NCBI GenBank assembly: GCA_003226295.1
Contig: CP029803.1
Span: forward strand, 1,793,477 to 1,857,476
Length of the DNA: 64,000 bases
Reading direction: 5' to 3'
Source: Candidatus Moanabacter tarae
GTDB taxonomy: Bacteria > Verrucomicrobiota > Verrucomicrobiia > Opitutales > UBA2987
Shown: positions 36,578 through 46,439 of the stretch, in pieces
How the letters are laid out: every line of letters starts with the position of its first letter
Numbering within the stretch: the first letter of the stretch is position 1
Position numbers and translations under genes: made by a program
Notes under the pieces: generated by a model
Database searches by the model: none
Seen by the model: the letters and a program-made list of their open reading frames with translations, nothing else
What the model was told of the DNA's origin: nothing

Positions 36578-37206
36578 CGTTTTAGACTGCCTTATTTTTT
36601 AACCTTTCAGGAAACGCAACTCTGCCCGGGACCCCTTAATTTCTCCCAATGGACCCCCATCAAGGATTCACCTAGGAATCGGAGATCTACCTTTCCCATT
36701 AGAATACGATCTTCAAAGTGAGTACGTAATGAAAATTAAGAGTTATTTCTGGACGAAAAGCGCCCGTCTCAAAGACGTTAAAATAGCAAAGATTCCCTCT
36801 ATTCGTGTTCCTGAAATATTCTCTAGCCGAAGGATAGAGTCGATCTGGAAGTGTCTTGGGGTTTGTCACTTTTCCGTACTCATTGCGAGCATGATTTTCA
36901 TCAAGTCGGGTCCCCTGAAGTTCAACCCAAGTAGAATTTTTTTATTCCCGTTCTATTTTGACCAAGGGAATAGCATACAATAGAATCTATACACTTCAGC
37001 ATATCCTCTCCAAAGCAACCTGGTCCAATCGAATGATGATGCTCAATCTAGCAATCAGACTCGAGGCCAAATTAAACTCCTAGCATCACCGTTCCACTAG
37101 AGTAGAGAAATCTATCGGACCTTCCACACTGCAAGTCCACAAAACATCAGGTTGGACTTTGCTAATCTTAGACTTTACCAAAGCTATTCAATCGACCTTT
37201 CTTCAA
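36578..37206. other. 629-base gap, no convincing gene
   Basis: Lies between the start of the YqgE gene and the rhomboid gene (divergent). An 84-codon frame at 36729-36983 on the plus strand has no ribosome binding site or recognisable family; I treat it as chance. No RNA gene was seen. Confidence 0.4.
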
Positions 37207-37773
37207 ATGAGTAGATCCCACATTGATTACAACGCTCCCTTAGTTCTCTCATTCACCCTAGCCTGTGGTGCCATCTTCGTTCTGGACCGACTAGTCCATG
37301 GATGGCTCATTTTAAATTTCTTCTCTATAAGCCGTGCCTTTTCGTTTCTCGATCCCATCTCTTACCTGACCCTAGTCTCTCACGTATTCGGTCACGCTAC
37401 ACCTGAACATCTCATTCTTAATCTCTCAATTATTCTTCTGGTCGGCCCCATTTTAGAAGAAAAATACGGGACCAAGTCGTTGCTAACCATGTGCCTTGTG
37501 ACCGCGCTCATCACTGGGATCCTAAACAACCTCCTTTTTAGCACAGGTCTTTTGGGCGCCAGCGGACTAGCCTTCATGTTCATTGTCCTCAGCTCTTTTG
37601 CAAACGCCAAGGCTGGAACCATCCCTCTCACCTTTATCCTGGTCGCCCTCATTTATATCGGAAACGAGTTTTTCCAGGCATTTCAGGAAAATAACATCTC
37701 AGAATTCGCCCATATTCTTGGAGGTATCTGCGGCAGTATCTTCGGTTACTACCGCAACCGTGGGAACCCCTAG
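37207..37773 (+). CDS. Rhomboid-family intramembrane serine protease
   Basis: From the ATG at 37207 the protein has 188 residues and about six helices. Rhomboid motifs are present: HLILN with H68 and N72 in helix 2, catalytic Ser119 in GASGLAFM (GxSG) and catalytic His169 in FAHILGGICGSIFG (HxxGxxxG). Rhomboids cleave transmembrane substrates within the membrane. The frame extends to a TTG at 37159; the ATG is the safer start. Substrate is unknown. Confidence 0.88.
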   Translation: MSRSHIDYNAPLVLSFTLACGAIFVLDRLVHGWLILNFFSISRAFSFLDPISYLTLVSHVFGHATPEHLILNLSIILLVGPILEEKYGTKSLLTMCLVTALITGILNNLLFSTGLLGASGLAFMFIVLSSFANAKAGTIPLTFILVALIYIGNEFFQAFQENNISEFAHILGGICGSIFGYYRNRGNP

Positions 37774-37933
37774 TCCATTATAAAATACTTAATTCATTAA
37801 GCATTCTCACCATCGAGCAATCACTGGTACTCCCAAAGCAAACTGTCTTTTCTTCTTTTTCACTCAGATGCCCAAGCACTGGAACCTGCAACTCACCCAA
37901 GAGAGTTGGAAGTATCCATCTTAACTAGAAAAG

Positions 37934-38404
37934 TTAACGCCTTCGTAATACGCGTTCTGCGTCCCGCATCTCCGCCTTCTTCCTCAACTCCTCCCTCTTG
38001 TCACCATGCTTTTTCCCGACGCAAACAGCGATTTCCACTTTTATCAGGGCTTTTTTAAAGTATAGTCGGGAAGGCACCAAGGCCTTTCCTCCGCTCTGAA
38101 TCTCCTTTCCCAATTGTTCGATTTCGTGCCTATGGAGAAGAAGCTCCCTTGGACGATTAGGGTCGTAGTTGTCTTCGGTAGCAAAGTCGTATTGGGCAAC
38201 GTGAGCATGATAAAGCACAACTTTCCCCTTCTCGATACGAATGAAAGCATCATTGATCTGTGCTTGTCCTCTTCGAATCGATTTTACTTCTGCGCCTGTC
38301 AGTACGATCCCAACCTCCACTCTATCCCCAACGACGTAGTCGCGCCGAAGTTTACGGTTTCGGATCTCGGTGTATCGCTCGCCCTTGTCCTGAGAAAATT
38401 TCAT
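37934..38404 (-). CDS. smpB: SsrA-binding protein SmpB
   Basis: SmpB binds tmRNA and delivers it to stalled ribosomes. From the ATG at 38404 the protein is 156 residues. Family elements are GERYTEIRNRKLRRDYVV, GIVLTGAEVKSIRRGQAQIN, HRHEIEQLGKEIQSGGKALV and the basic C-terminal tail. An in-frame ATG eight codons upstream (38428) is possible but unsupported by family alignment. No ssrA gene was recognised near it. Confidence 0.97.
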   Translation of the reverse strand: MKFSQDKGERYTEIRNRKLRRDYVVGDRVEVGIVLTGAEVKSIRRGQAQINDAFIRIEKGKVVLYHAHVAQYDFATEDNYDPNRPRELLLHRHEIEQLGKEIQSGGKALVPSRLYFKKALIKVEIAVCVGKKHGDKREELRKKAEMRDAERVLRRR

Positions 38405-38537
38405 GGCTTTGCATCTTGAAGAAGCCACCAGGGATTGCAGCCAAAACAGAACTCAGGAGAAAGGGTCTTCTCGTATCATGAGCTAAACGACAACTTAGTG
38501 TGGATCTCTAAGCCAAGGCGTGTGTAGGTTCGAATCC

Positions 38538-38756
38538 TCACTCCTCTTCTTCTGAATCCGAATCGTAGAGATCGAAATCGATCTTGCCTTCAATAACCTC
38601 ACGAAGGGCGATATCTTCTGGATTCAACCTTTCCAAAGACTCAACCAAAGGCCTTTGGCCGAACTTTAGCTGTTTCACACGTCTCGACACAACGTTTATC
38701 AGAACATTGGGATCCGGAATGATCTTCTGTGCTTCCTCTATATAGTCGTCTCTCAA
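38538..38756 (-). CDS. rpoZ: RNA polymerase omega subunit
   Basis: The omega subunit helps assemble RNA polymerase. The 72-residue protein has YIEEAQKIIPDPNVLINVVS, VKQLKFGQRPLVES and PEDIALREVIEGKI, then an acidic tail. I choose the TTG at 38756: it is preceded by GGGAG with a 7-base spacing and gives the usual omega N-terminus. The ATG at 38804 would add 16 unrelated residues. It lies 134 bases upstream of smpB on the same strand and may share its transcript. Confidence 0.88.
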   Translation of the reverse strand: MRDDYIEEAQKIIPDPNVLINVVSRRVKQLKFGQRPLVESLERLNPEDIALREVIEGKIDFDLYDSDSEEEE

Positions 38757-38933
38757 TGTAGCGCTCCCGGTTTGAGATGGAATGTAAAATAAGCTGATTA
38801 GCAAAATGTCTGGGCCGGAACCATCTTCATGTCCGACTCAGCAATCGCCAAAAAACGGAAAACCCGCCACAGTGGATCTTTTATCTCCGAATTTCAATCG
38901 GAATCTTAGAAGTTTTTTAATACTATTAAAAAT

Positions 38934-39251
38934 ATGAGCAACTTGCGAATCGGTATCACAACCACTGAGACATTTTTAGATGCGAAAAAATTGGCTTCCG
39001 CTGCTGTAGAAAAGCGGCTTGCTGCTTGTGCCCAGATTGACGGCCCCATAACTTCGATCTACTACTGGGAAGGAGAAATCCAGTCGGACAAGGAATTCCG
39101 AATCCTCCTCAAGTATCCCGATGAACGTTCCGTAGACCTACAAGATTGGATCCTCGATGAACATCCCTACGAAACTCCTGAGTGGGTGATAATTAACCCC
39201 GAATTCGTATCCGAAGAATACGAAAAGTGGGTTTTCCAGATGTGCAGGTAA
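38934..39251 (+). CDS. cutA: CutA-family divalent-ion tolerance protein
   Basis: A 105-residue PII-like trimeric protein. Family landmarks are AKKLASAAVEKRLAACAQI, ITSIYYWEGEIQSDKEFRIL and DEHPYETPEWVIINP. CutA binds Cu2+ in vitro, but its physiological role is unclear. Strong AT bias precedes the ATG; no ribosome binding site is obvious. It is monocistronic or precedes the small basic protein gene by 87 bases. Confidence 0.95.
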   Translation: MSNLRIGITTTETFLDAKKLASAAVEKRLAACAQIDGPITSIYYWEGEIQSDKEFRILLKYPDERSVDLQDWILDEHPYETPEWVIINPEFVSEEYEKWVFQMCR

Positions 39252-39338
39252 CCCGTCATCAACTATTTTATAATCGAGTTGGTTTAATTTCCTCCTTGAA
39301 TCCCATCGAAAAATCTCTCTAACTCGCCCCTTTTCAAA

Positions 39339-39497
39339 ATGTCTCAGCATAATAGTTTTAAGAAATCAGGAGGCACCTCAAGGAAACGGAGAAACGTCCT
39401 GAAACGTTTCGAACGTATTGCCCTTCTTAGAAAACGCAGCCAGTGGAAAGAAGGGGATTCCGTCTTCTCCCTCCGCAAAACCAAGCCGGAGGAATAA
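39339..39497 (+). CDS. PVC small basic protein (Chlamydiae/Verrucomicrobia/Planctomycetes family)
   Basis: This 52-residue, very basic protein was found by direct translation. Its order matches the PVC-group small basic protein family (TIGR04137-like, from memory): MSQHNSFKKSGGTSRKRRNV, a LKRFERIALLRK core, then WKEGDSVFSLRKTKPEE. The consensus I recall is RHRNVLTRAERI, W-EG-SVFGLPK. Function is unknown, though its charge suggests RNA or ribosome binding. It converges on ftsH, with five bases between stop codons. It is a strong taxonomic marker. Confidence 0.85.
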   Translation: MSQHNSFKKSGGTSRKRRNVLKRFERIALLRKRSQWKEGDSVFSLRKTKPEE

Positions 39498-39502
39498 GAA
39501 TG

Positions 39503-41509
39503 TTAGGCAGGAACTCCTGCTGGCCGCGTGCCCGGTCCTAGGTCCTCGCCCTCTTCTTCAGAGGACTCCTTTTCGCCTTCAGCAACAGGACTAGGTTCCT
39601 TAATTTTGAGAGCGGGTGAAGTATCGACTACGGGAGATTGGATTTTCCCGTGTTCTAGAATCTCATGAACGTGCTTCCCTTCGATTGTCTCGTACTCGAG
39701 AAGAGCTTCTGCAATTAGATCAAGTTTTTCCCTTCGGTCCTCTACAATTTTGTACGCTCTCTCGTACTGTTCATCAATCAAACCTTTAATCGCGCTGTCG
39801 ATCTTTTGAGCCGTCTCTTCGCTATAATTCTGGTCTCGGGTTATTTCCTTTCCAAGGAAAACGTGATCTTGATTTTCACCGAATGCGACCGGGCCCAATT
39901 CGCTCATTCCCCAGTCGCAGACCATATGGCGCCCTAGTTTTGTTGCCATCTTAATGTCTCCAGCTGCACCGCTGGTAATATCGTCAAATTCGAATTCTTC
40001 TGCTACTCGCCCCCCCATTGCCCAACAAATCTGATTTAGAACCCGCTTCTTGGCGTGGTTCAAAATGTCCTTTTTCGGCATGAACATCGTGCTTCCAAGA
40101 CTCTGACCACGGGGGATTATTGTTACCTTGTGAATCGGTAATTGATCGTCATCAATAACAGCCGCCACAAGAGCATGTCCCGCCTCGTGAAAGGCTGTAA
40201 TTCTTTTATCCTCGGCATCCATCAAACCACGACGTTCCCGGCCAAATGCTATTTTTTCACGCGCGTTATCTAGGTCGGACATATCGACCTCCTTCTTCTC
40301 GTAGCGAGCTGCCAGCAATGCTGCTTCATTAAGAAGATTGGCTAAATCGGCACCGGAAAACCCTGGTGTGTTGCGGGCAACAATACTAAGATCCACCGAT
40401 TCCACTATTTTAATCTCTTTAGCGTGAACTTGCAGAATCTCTTCCCTTCCTGTAAGATCAGGCATACCGATAACGACTTCTCGATCGAACCTCCCTGGTC
40501 GCAACAGAGCATTGTCTAAAACGTCGGGCCGATTCGTAGCAGCAACAATGATCACCCCTTCATGTGCATCAAACCCATCCATTTCCACCAATAGCGAGTT
40601 CAGCGTTTGTTCTCGCTCATCGTTACCCCCGCCAAGGCCCGCTCCTCGCTGTCGGCCTACAGCGTCAATCTCGTCGATAAAGATAATGCAAGGCGCATTT
40701 TTTCGGCCCTGTTCAAACATATCCCGAACGCGTGCTGCCCCAACTCCGACAAACATCTCAACGAAATCGGAGCCACTAATACTAAAAAATGGTACATCCG
40801 CCTCACCAGCCACCGCACGTGCCAATAAGGTCTTTCCCGTCCCAGGTGGCCCTACTAGTAATACACCTTTGGGGATACGTCCTCCAATCTTCTGAAATTT
40901 CTTAGGATCCCTCAAAAACTCGACGACCTCCTGGACATCCTCTTTGGCCTCTTCGCACCCCGCAACGTTTTGGAAGTTCACCTTCTCGCGCTCCCGGGTG
41001 AGCATCTTTGCGCGACTCTTTCCAAAACTCATAGCTCCCCTCCCGGCCATCCTCAACTGACGCACAAAGAGAAAATAGAGAACTCCAATTATGATCACGA
41101 AGGGAAGAAGAGTGAGAAGGACCTCGGTAAATAGCGTGCTAGCAGGATTCTCTGTAAAAAGCCCCGTTTCTTGCAAACGTTCCAAATTCTCGTCCGTGAG
41201 ACGCCCTTTCGCCACATAGACATGCTCCTCATGAGGCGCATCTTTAAGAGAAACTGAAATCTCAGTCCATTGGGGACCTCCTGTGGGGTCAGACTTTATA
41301 CTCCCGTTTGCAATCCGATCTTCCTCAGCCGCTCGAATTACATCCTTAATGGTCCAAGCATCGTTAGTTCGCGGCCTCGGATCAGAGAAGAAGTAGAGGC
41401 TGAATAAGACACTAATAACAACCATCCAAATAAGAATCGGTTTGAAGCGATCCGCATTAGGTCCTCGCTGCGTATTTGAGCTTCGGTCTGGATGTTCTTC
41501 GTCAGACAT
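39503..41509 (-). CDS. ftsH: ATP-dependent zinc metalloprotease FtsH
   Basis: FtsH is a membrane-bound hexameric protease that removes misfolded membrane proteins and regulatory targets such as LpxC in some bacteria. The 668 residues have a first helix (about 23-41), a periplasmic domain, a second helix (about 130-150), Walker A GPPGTGKT, Walker [32 protein letters not shown] and the zinc site HEAGH near 445. The N-terminus before helix 1 and an acidic, Pro-rich tail are typical of verrucomicrobial forms. tilS lies 36 bases upstream on the same strand. Confidence 0.98.
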   Translation of the reverse strand: MSDEEHPDRSSNTQRGPNADRFKPILIWMVVISVLFSLYFFSDPRPRTNDAWTIKDVIRAAEEDRIANGSIKSDPTGGPQWTEISVSLKDAPHEEHVYVAKGRLTDENLERLQETGLFTENPASTLFTEVLLTLLPFVIIIGVLYFLFVRQLRMAGRGAMSFGKSRAKMLTREREKVNFQNVAGCEEAKEDVQEVVEFLRDPKKFQKIGGRIPKGVLLVGPPGTGKTLLARAVAGEADVPFFSISGSDFVEMFVGVGAARVRDMFEQGRKNAPCIIFIDEIDAVGRQRGAGLGGGNDEREQTLNSLLVEMDGFDAHEGVIIVAATNRPDVLDNALLRPGRFDREVVIGMPDLTGREEILQVHAKEIKIVESVDLSIVARNTPGFSGADLANLLNEAALLAARYEKKEVDMSDLDNAREKIAFGRERRGLMDAEDKRITAFHEAGHALVAAVIDDDQLPIHKVTIIPRGQSLGSTMFMPKKDILNHAKKRVLNQICWAMGGRVAEEFEFDDITSGAAGDIKMATKLGRHMVCDWGMSELGPVAFGENQDHVFLGKEITRDQNYSEETAQKIDSAIKGLIDEQYERAYKIVEDRREKLDLIAEALLEYETIEGKHVHEILEHGKIQSPVVDTSPALKIKEPSPVAEGEKESSEEEGEDLGPGTRPAGVPA

Positions 41510-41545
41510 AATTATTCATCTCCGGATAAGTACGGTACAAGACGA

Positions 41546-42997
41546 TCATAATCTGTTTAGAGATCTGCAGTAAGTCAACCTAAGAGCAAATCGGGAATCT
41601 GGCCTTATTTTGTAAGCATTAGAAGGGGGGATACCCGGACACCATATAATCTCGTCATCGTTAAGAGAGACAATCGGCAGAAGATTCCGTTCCGTGCGGG
41701 CAATTTTTCTGTTTGTGAAAAGATCTTGTAGTTTAATACGGCCAGGTGCTCCAAGTGGACGGTATCGATCACCTGGTTCCCACCTTCTTACCACTAAGTC
41801 GGGTGTTTCTGCCTTTTCTAGATGCAAGAAGACTTCCTTCTGTTCATCGAAATTACCCTCCCTTACTTCAGTACGTTTCGACTCGCCCAAAGACCCTACG
41901 GAAACAGAGAGAGAGGCACCGCATGGAAGATAGACGACTGCAGGAACCCTCACTCTCAACTTCGTCCACTTGAGCTCGGGCTTTCTTTTTCTTTCCTCTA
42001 TCACCAACTGGCATTTTTTGGTTAAAACCACGACTTCTTTCCCCACCTCCAGCCTCAGGAGGTCTCCTTCTATTGCTGCCTGAATCAACTTTTCGACCTG
42101 GTGACGGCCCAATATCGGCCGTACTTCATTTGTCCAAAGAAAGCTCTCGACGGCCCGACGGATTAGAGCCCTCGGCTTGCACCGAAGGGGAGAAAGATCA
42201 AAGATTCTCCCTTCCCGGACCCCTCCGACCATCGAGTTTAGCCACCAATTAAGCGCTTCGTCATCTTCCTCCAGAAGTTCGCGGGTTCGCCCTGCTCCTT
42301 TGATCGCATCTTGGGGCGACGCTCCACGCAGCAACGGAACTACTTCATTCCGTATGCGGTTACGAGTGTACTTTCCACTTCGATTGGAAGAGTCCTCTCT
42401 CCACTCCACACCCGCCTTAGTTAAAGCAACGACAATCTCAGAATGAGAGAGCTCCAAAAGGGGACGCAGATGGAAAATCCCGTCACGGAATTGGTGAACC
42501 GGACGTGGCGCAGCTAGTCCGCCTGTACAACTTCCCCTAGCCATTCGCATCAGCATCATTTCCACTACATCGTTTAATTGATGTCCCAGAAAGAGAATTC
42601 TCGAATTACATTCATTCTGAGTTTTCCGGAGGAATTCAAATCGTGCTCTCCTGGCATTTTCCATCGAAACTCTGTCTTGGCTTTTCCGTTTCCACTGCTT
42701 CTGCGAAAATTTTAACTGGAGCTCTAGCGTCATGTCTTCAACAAATCGCTTATCTTCATCAGATTCCTTAGAACGAAGACCGTGATTGAAATGGGCTACT
42801 CTCATTAGTCCTCGTTGATGCGGAAAATGTGCAAATAGTAACAACACCATACAGACCGAATCCGATCCGCCCGAACAGGCAAGAACCCAACTCTCTTCCT
42901 TCATTCTAGAATTCAGAAATTCGCCTACCTCCGTTTTTAACCGATCGAGGGGAAGTACCCTACCTAGACGCATCGCTTTCTCTTGCCATTCGCTCAT
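41546..42997 (-). CDS. tilS: tRNA(Ile)-lysidine synthase
   Basis: TilS converts C34 of tRNA-Ile(CAU) to lysidine so that AUA is read as Ile. The 483-residue protein has the PP-loop SGGSDSVCMVLL near residue 40, VAHFNHGLRSKESDEDK, FLGHQLNDVVEMMLMRM, REDSSNRSGKYTRNRIRNEV and a C-terminal TilS domain with RRWEPGDRYRPLGAPGRIKL and LQDLFTNRKI. Length and order are standard. It is probably co-transcribed with ftsH, as in many bacteria. Confidence 0.97.
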   Translation of the reverse strand: MSEWQEKAMRLGRVLPLDRLKTEVGEFLNSRMKEESWVLACSGGSDSVCMVLLLFAHFPHQRGLMRVAHFNHGLRSKESDEDKRFVEDMTLELQLKFSQKQWKRKSQDRVSMENARRARFEFLRKTQNECNSRILFLGHQLNDVVEMMLMRMARGSCTGGLAAPRPVHQFRDGIFHLRPLLELSHSEIVVALTKAGVEWREDSSNRSGKYTRNRIRNEVVPLLRGASPQDAIKGAGRTRELLEEDDEALNWWLNSMVGGVREGRIFDLSPLRCKPRALIRRAVESFLWTNEVRPILGRHQVEKLIQAAIEGDLLRLEVGKEVVVLTKKCQLVIEERKRKPELKWTKLRVRVPAVVYLPCGASLSVSVGSLGESKRTEVREGNFDEQKEVFLHLEKAETPDLVVRRWEPGDRYRPLGAPGRIKLQDLFTNRKIARTERNLLPIVSLNDDEIIWCPGIPPSNAYKIRPDSRFALRLTYCRSLNRL

Positions 42998-43073
42998 CGA
43001 ACAAACCCAATGTATTGATAGAGGAATTCGTCAGCCTCTCGCCAAGTTCCACTGGCACTTAGCAGGGTCACGA

Positions 43074-44342
43074 TTAGGTAAATGTTAGCGTCTCCTCCCG
43101 AAAGTATTCTTGCAGACTTTCCGGTACTCTGATCGATCCATTCTCAAGCAAATTATTCTCAAAGAGAGCAGCAAGGGTACGTGGGAGCGCCAGGGCTGAT
43201 CCATTCAGTGTGTGGACAAAGTTAAAGTCCCCGTTTTCAGCTCGGTAGCGTATTCCGGCTCGGCGCGCTTGGAAATCAGTGAAATTGCTGCAACTCGAAA
43301 CTTCCATCCAACGCTTCTGGCCACCACACCAGACTTCTAAGTCATACTGCTTTGCATGGGGAAATCCGATTTCCCCTGCGCACATTAACAAAACACGGTA
43401 AGGAAGTTCCAGCTTCTGCAGGAGCCCTTCGACGTGCTTCAGTAGATCTTCCAACTCATTATAGCTACTCTCAGGATTCACCCAATTAACCAACTCTACC
43501 TTATCGAATTGATGCACACGGTTCAGTCCACGTACATCCTTTCCATAACTTCCTGCCTCGCGCCGAAAATTTGGAGTGTACCCACACATCCGAACCGGGA
43601 GTTCGGATACTTGTACCGTCTTCCCTCGTAGTAGATTCGTAATTGGCACCTCTGCGGTCGGGATTAAGAAAAACCGATCCCCCTCCAGTTCGTACATTTG
43701 TTTTTCCTTGTCCGGGAGTTGCCCCGTTGCCATCGCACTCTCCGCATTCACTAGCAGTGGTGGATGGACCTCCGTATAACCTGCTTTCATCGCCTCATCG
43801 AGAAAAAAGCTGATCAGAGCACGAATAAACCGCGCTGTATTTCCCACAAAAAATGGAAATCCCGCCCCCGTTACTCGGGTACCCGATTCAAAGTCAACCG
43901 CACTATCAAAACCGGGAATCTCATAGTGTGGCTTCGCTAACGCTGAAACTTTTTCCGGTTCCCCCCAACTTCGGACCACTAAGTTCTCCTGTTCACTCTC
44001 TCCTTCCGGCACAGTCTCATGGGGCAAATTCGGTACCAATCTCAACTTCTCTTCCCATTTACTTTCGATCTCCTGCTGCTCCGCCTGCAGACCCTTAACC
44101 ACCTGAGATAGCGATTTCATCTCTTTCAACCGGGAGTGAAATTGAGCCGAGTCCCTTTCCATCTTTGCCATCTCAGCATTCGCTTTTTTTTGTTCGGCGC
44201 GGGCTGTTTCGGCTTTCGTAATTAAGACCCGTCGCAACCGATCAATTTCGAGAAGAGCTTCAAGATCGCATTCGAACTTCTTTAGTTCAATTGCCTTACG
44301 CACCCGATCCGGATTGGCACGAAGAATTCTAATATCGATCAT
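43074..44342 (-). CDS. serS: Seryl-tRNA synthetase
   Basis: SerRS charges tRNA-Ser. The 422-residue protein has the N-terminal coiled coil (about 25-105, with the heptad-rich AEQKKANAEMAKMERDS) that grips the long variable arm. The class II core follows: FFLIPTAEVPITNLLRG, PNFRREAGSYGKDVRGLNR (motif 2), EVSSCSNFTDFQARR and LNGSALALPRTLAAL (motif 3). Length is standard. It lies 76 bases upstream of tilS on the same strand. Confidence 0.98.
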   Translation of the reverse strand: MIDIRILRANPDRVRKAIELKKFECDLEALLEIDRLRRVLITKAETARAEQKKANAEMAKMERDSAQFHSRLKEMKSLSQVVKGLQAEQQEIESKWEEKLRLVPNLPHETVPEGESEQENLVVRSWGEPEKVSALAKPHYEIPGFDSAVDFESGTRVTGAGFPFFVGNTARFIRALISFFLDEAMKAGYTEVHPPLLVNAESAMATGQLPDKEKQMYELEGDRFFLIPTAEVPITNLLRGKTVQVSELPVRMCGYTPNFRREAGSYGKDVRGLNRVHQFDKVELVNWVNPESSYNELEDLLKHVEGLLQKLELPYRVLLMCAGEIGFPHAKQYDLEVWCGGQKRWMEVSSCSNFTDFQARRAGIRYRAENGDFNFVHTLNGSALALPRTLAALFENNLLENGSIRVPESLQEYFREETLTFT

Positions 44343-44537
44343 AGAGTTAGTTCCGTTAGAAGTGTTTCGGGCTTAGTGCAAAACTTTATGCAGCGGATCC
44401 GAGAAACTACTAGCAATATTCTCAATTGGTTGTAAATGGGATTCTGAAAAGTCGTTGCGGCTCAAAGAGGAATATACTTCAATCGATATTCGTATCCAAC
44501 ACCTTCGCATTTTATTTAATATCCCGTTTCACCATTT

Positions 44538-46439
44538 ATGATCTTGTTGCTCACCATAAAGTGCGCTGGATGGCTCATTGCCCATCTCCCCGAATCAATC
44601 GTCGCATATTTGTGTCAAGGTGCTGGATTCCTTACCCTTCACCTTCATCGTCCAAGAAGGCAAACGATTCTTTCCAATCTACACCATGCTTTTCCTAAGA
44701 GAAGCGAGGAGTGGCGTCGAAGAATTGCAAGTGAATCGCTTCGGAGATTCTTCGAAACAGTTTTCTTTTCCCTTGCCTCACCTTATTTCTCTGACAAGCG
44801 CTACCGCCAAATGGTCACACTTTCAGAGGAGAGTCGGCAAATAATAACCCCCATCCTCAATCAGAATCGCGGTGGCGTTGCTATACTCCCTCACTTTGCA
44901 CTGGCAGAGGCAACTGCACTGTTTCCCTTATTGGTCCCGGAAATCCCACCAGTAGGAGTTGTCTATCGACCATTTGGCAAACCCCTTTTGGACAAATGGC
45001 TAACCCAGAATAGATCTCGCTTTGGTGCTGCTATGTTACCTCGAAATAAAGGGTTTAATACCGCATTAGCTTTAATCCGAGATGGCGGATGGATAATGGT
45101 TCTGTTTGATCAAAACGCTGGGGAAAAAGGCGCGCTCATTACCATGTTTGATCGCGTCGCTTCCGCTACTACTTTACCAGGCCTAATGGTCCGGAAGTTC
45201 CAGGTGCCGGCAGTCATACTCTTCCCCGAGCGAACCGCATTTTGGCGCGCGACAATAATTACTCGAATTCTCGAATGCGAAAAAGATGAAGCTAGCGTGA
45301 CCACCGCTTCTCACCGTTGGCTGGAACACTACCTTGCCGAGAACGATGACCATTGCGCCAATTGGCTTTGGGCACATAATCGATGGAAATTTCAGCAGCA
45401 TCCTTCGAAACAACTTTGTATAACCCACCGGAAATCTTTCTTGTTCCTGGATAATAAGAATGAAAGACAGATCTCTCGCAACACAAGGCTTTGGGTCAGA
45501 ATTCCCAATCAATTTCCTGATGCTCTGATGGTCCTCCCCTTTCTCAAAGCGATTCGTAAAAGCCGGGACGATGTTGAGTTGACCCTCATAGCACCAGAGA
45601 CAATGAGCACCTTTCTGCGTAGAACGAATCTGGCAGAAGATGTGCTTCCCATCCCAATCCAACCCAGGCTGTCCAAGCGCCTCCATTTTTTCTGGCGACT
45701 CAGGGACATGTATCCGGATATTTACATACTTTTCGACAATTCAAGCCTTACTGAGACAGAAGCATGGTTGACCGGTTGCCCCAACCGATTTGGAATCCTT
45801 AGAAACGGAAAATCTCTGAGCCTTCTTTCCCATCCGTGGGAAATCCCAAATGATCTTGAGGTATCGAACACCCATCAAACTACAATCTGGACCCGCTTCC
45901 TAGAAGAACTGGGGCTTCAGGTTGACCCCGATTTTTCTCCTCTAAATGATAATTTCCATCAGAATCCTGAAGCCAATAGAATCGGTCTCATATGTGGAGG
46001 AACTAGTCCACTTGGAATCCGCTGGCCGATTGAACATTGGCGATCCCTTGTGAAAGCCTATCTTCTAATGGTTCCGGATACTGAGTTTATTCTCTACGGC
46101 TCGAATTCGGACCGTAAAATCACGACCAAGGTTGCCGAGGGCTTTGCAGAGAAAAATGTGATTGATCGTGCTGGCAAAACCAATCTTAGTTGGCTAACAA
46201 GCGAGTTCAAAAGTTGCCGCATAGTGATTGGCGGGGATACTGGCGGTCTTCACTTTGCCAACTTTATAGGAGCCAGAGTAATGGCGATCTATGGACCCAC
46301 TAACCCAAATGCCAGAGGTCCTATTTTTAATGCACCAAGGGAGATTATTGTTCCCAAGAATTCATCTGGGAAGAGCGGTCACGCCACCGAGGAAATTACG
46401 CCCCAAATGGTGTTTAACCGTCTGGAAGCAATACTGTGA
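44538..46439 (+). CDS. Fusion of LpxL-type acyltransferase and family-9 glycosyltransferase
   Basis: The 633 residues contain two enzymes. Residues 1-290 resemble LpxL/HtrB acyltransferases: an N-terminal hydrophobic stretch, the catalytic H-x4-E as PHFALAE (H119, E124), VLFDQNAGEKG and the terminal NWLWAHNRWKF. Residues about 315-633 resemble GT9 heptosyltransferases: VRIPNQFPDALMVLPFL, GLICGGTSPLGIRWPIEHW and the donor-site IGGDTGGLHFANFIGARV (D567). The protein could acylate lipid A and add a core sugar. The stop overlaps the msbA start (GTGA), tying it to lipid A export. Each part has full family length, so this is a fusion and not a frameshift. Confidence 0.88.
   Translation: MILLLTIKCAGWLIAHLPESIVAYLCQGAGFLTLHLHRPRRQTILSNLHHAFPKRSEEWRRRIASESLRRFFETVFFSLASPYFSDKRYRQMVTLSEESRQIITPILNQNRGGVAILPHFALAEATALFPLLVPEIPPVGVVYRPFGKPLLDKWLTQNRSRFGAAMLPRNKGFNTALALIRDGGWIMVLFDQNAGEKGALITMFDRVASATTLPGLMVRKFQVPAVILFPERTAFWRATIITRILECEKDEASVTTASHRWLEHYLAENDDHCANWLWAHNRWKFQQHPSKQLCITHRKSFLFLDNKNERQISRNTRLWVRIPNQFPDALMVLPFLKAIRKSRDDVELTLIAPETMSTFLRRTNLAEDVLPIPIQPRLSKRLHFFWRLRDMYPDIYILFDNSSLTETEAWLTGCPNRFGILRNGKSLSLLSHPWEIPNDLEVSNTHQTTIWTRFLEELGLQVDPDFSPLNDNFHQNPEANRIGLICGGTSPLGIRWPIEHWRSLVKAYLLMVPDTEFILYGSNSDRKITTKVAEGFAEKNVIDRAGKTNLSWLTSEFKSCRIVIGGDTGGLHFANFIGARVMAIYGPTNPNARGPIFNAPREIIVPKNSSGKSGHATEEITPQMVFNRLEAIL

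Noticed and set aside
36729-36983. 84-codon frame on the plus strand after the YqgE gene start
   Set aside because: Lys/Ile/Ser-rich composition fits translated AT-rich DNA, and no ribosome binding site was found.
37934-38540. tmRNA (ssrA) next to smpB
   Set aside because: I searched by eye for a tag reading frame and for pairing 5' and 3' ends and found none; the gene is probably elsewhere.
38505-38545. tRNA-like T-arm (GGTTCGAATCC) on the plus strand next to rpoZ
   Set aside because: Only the T-loop fits: the T-stem has just three pairs, no acceptor or D-arm pairs with it, and the 3' part overlaps the rpoZ acidic tail codons. Could be a worn tRNA remnant, but not supported as a gene.
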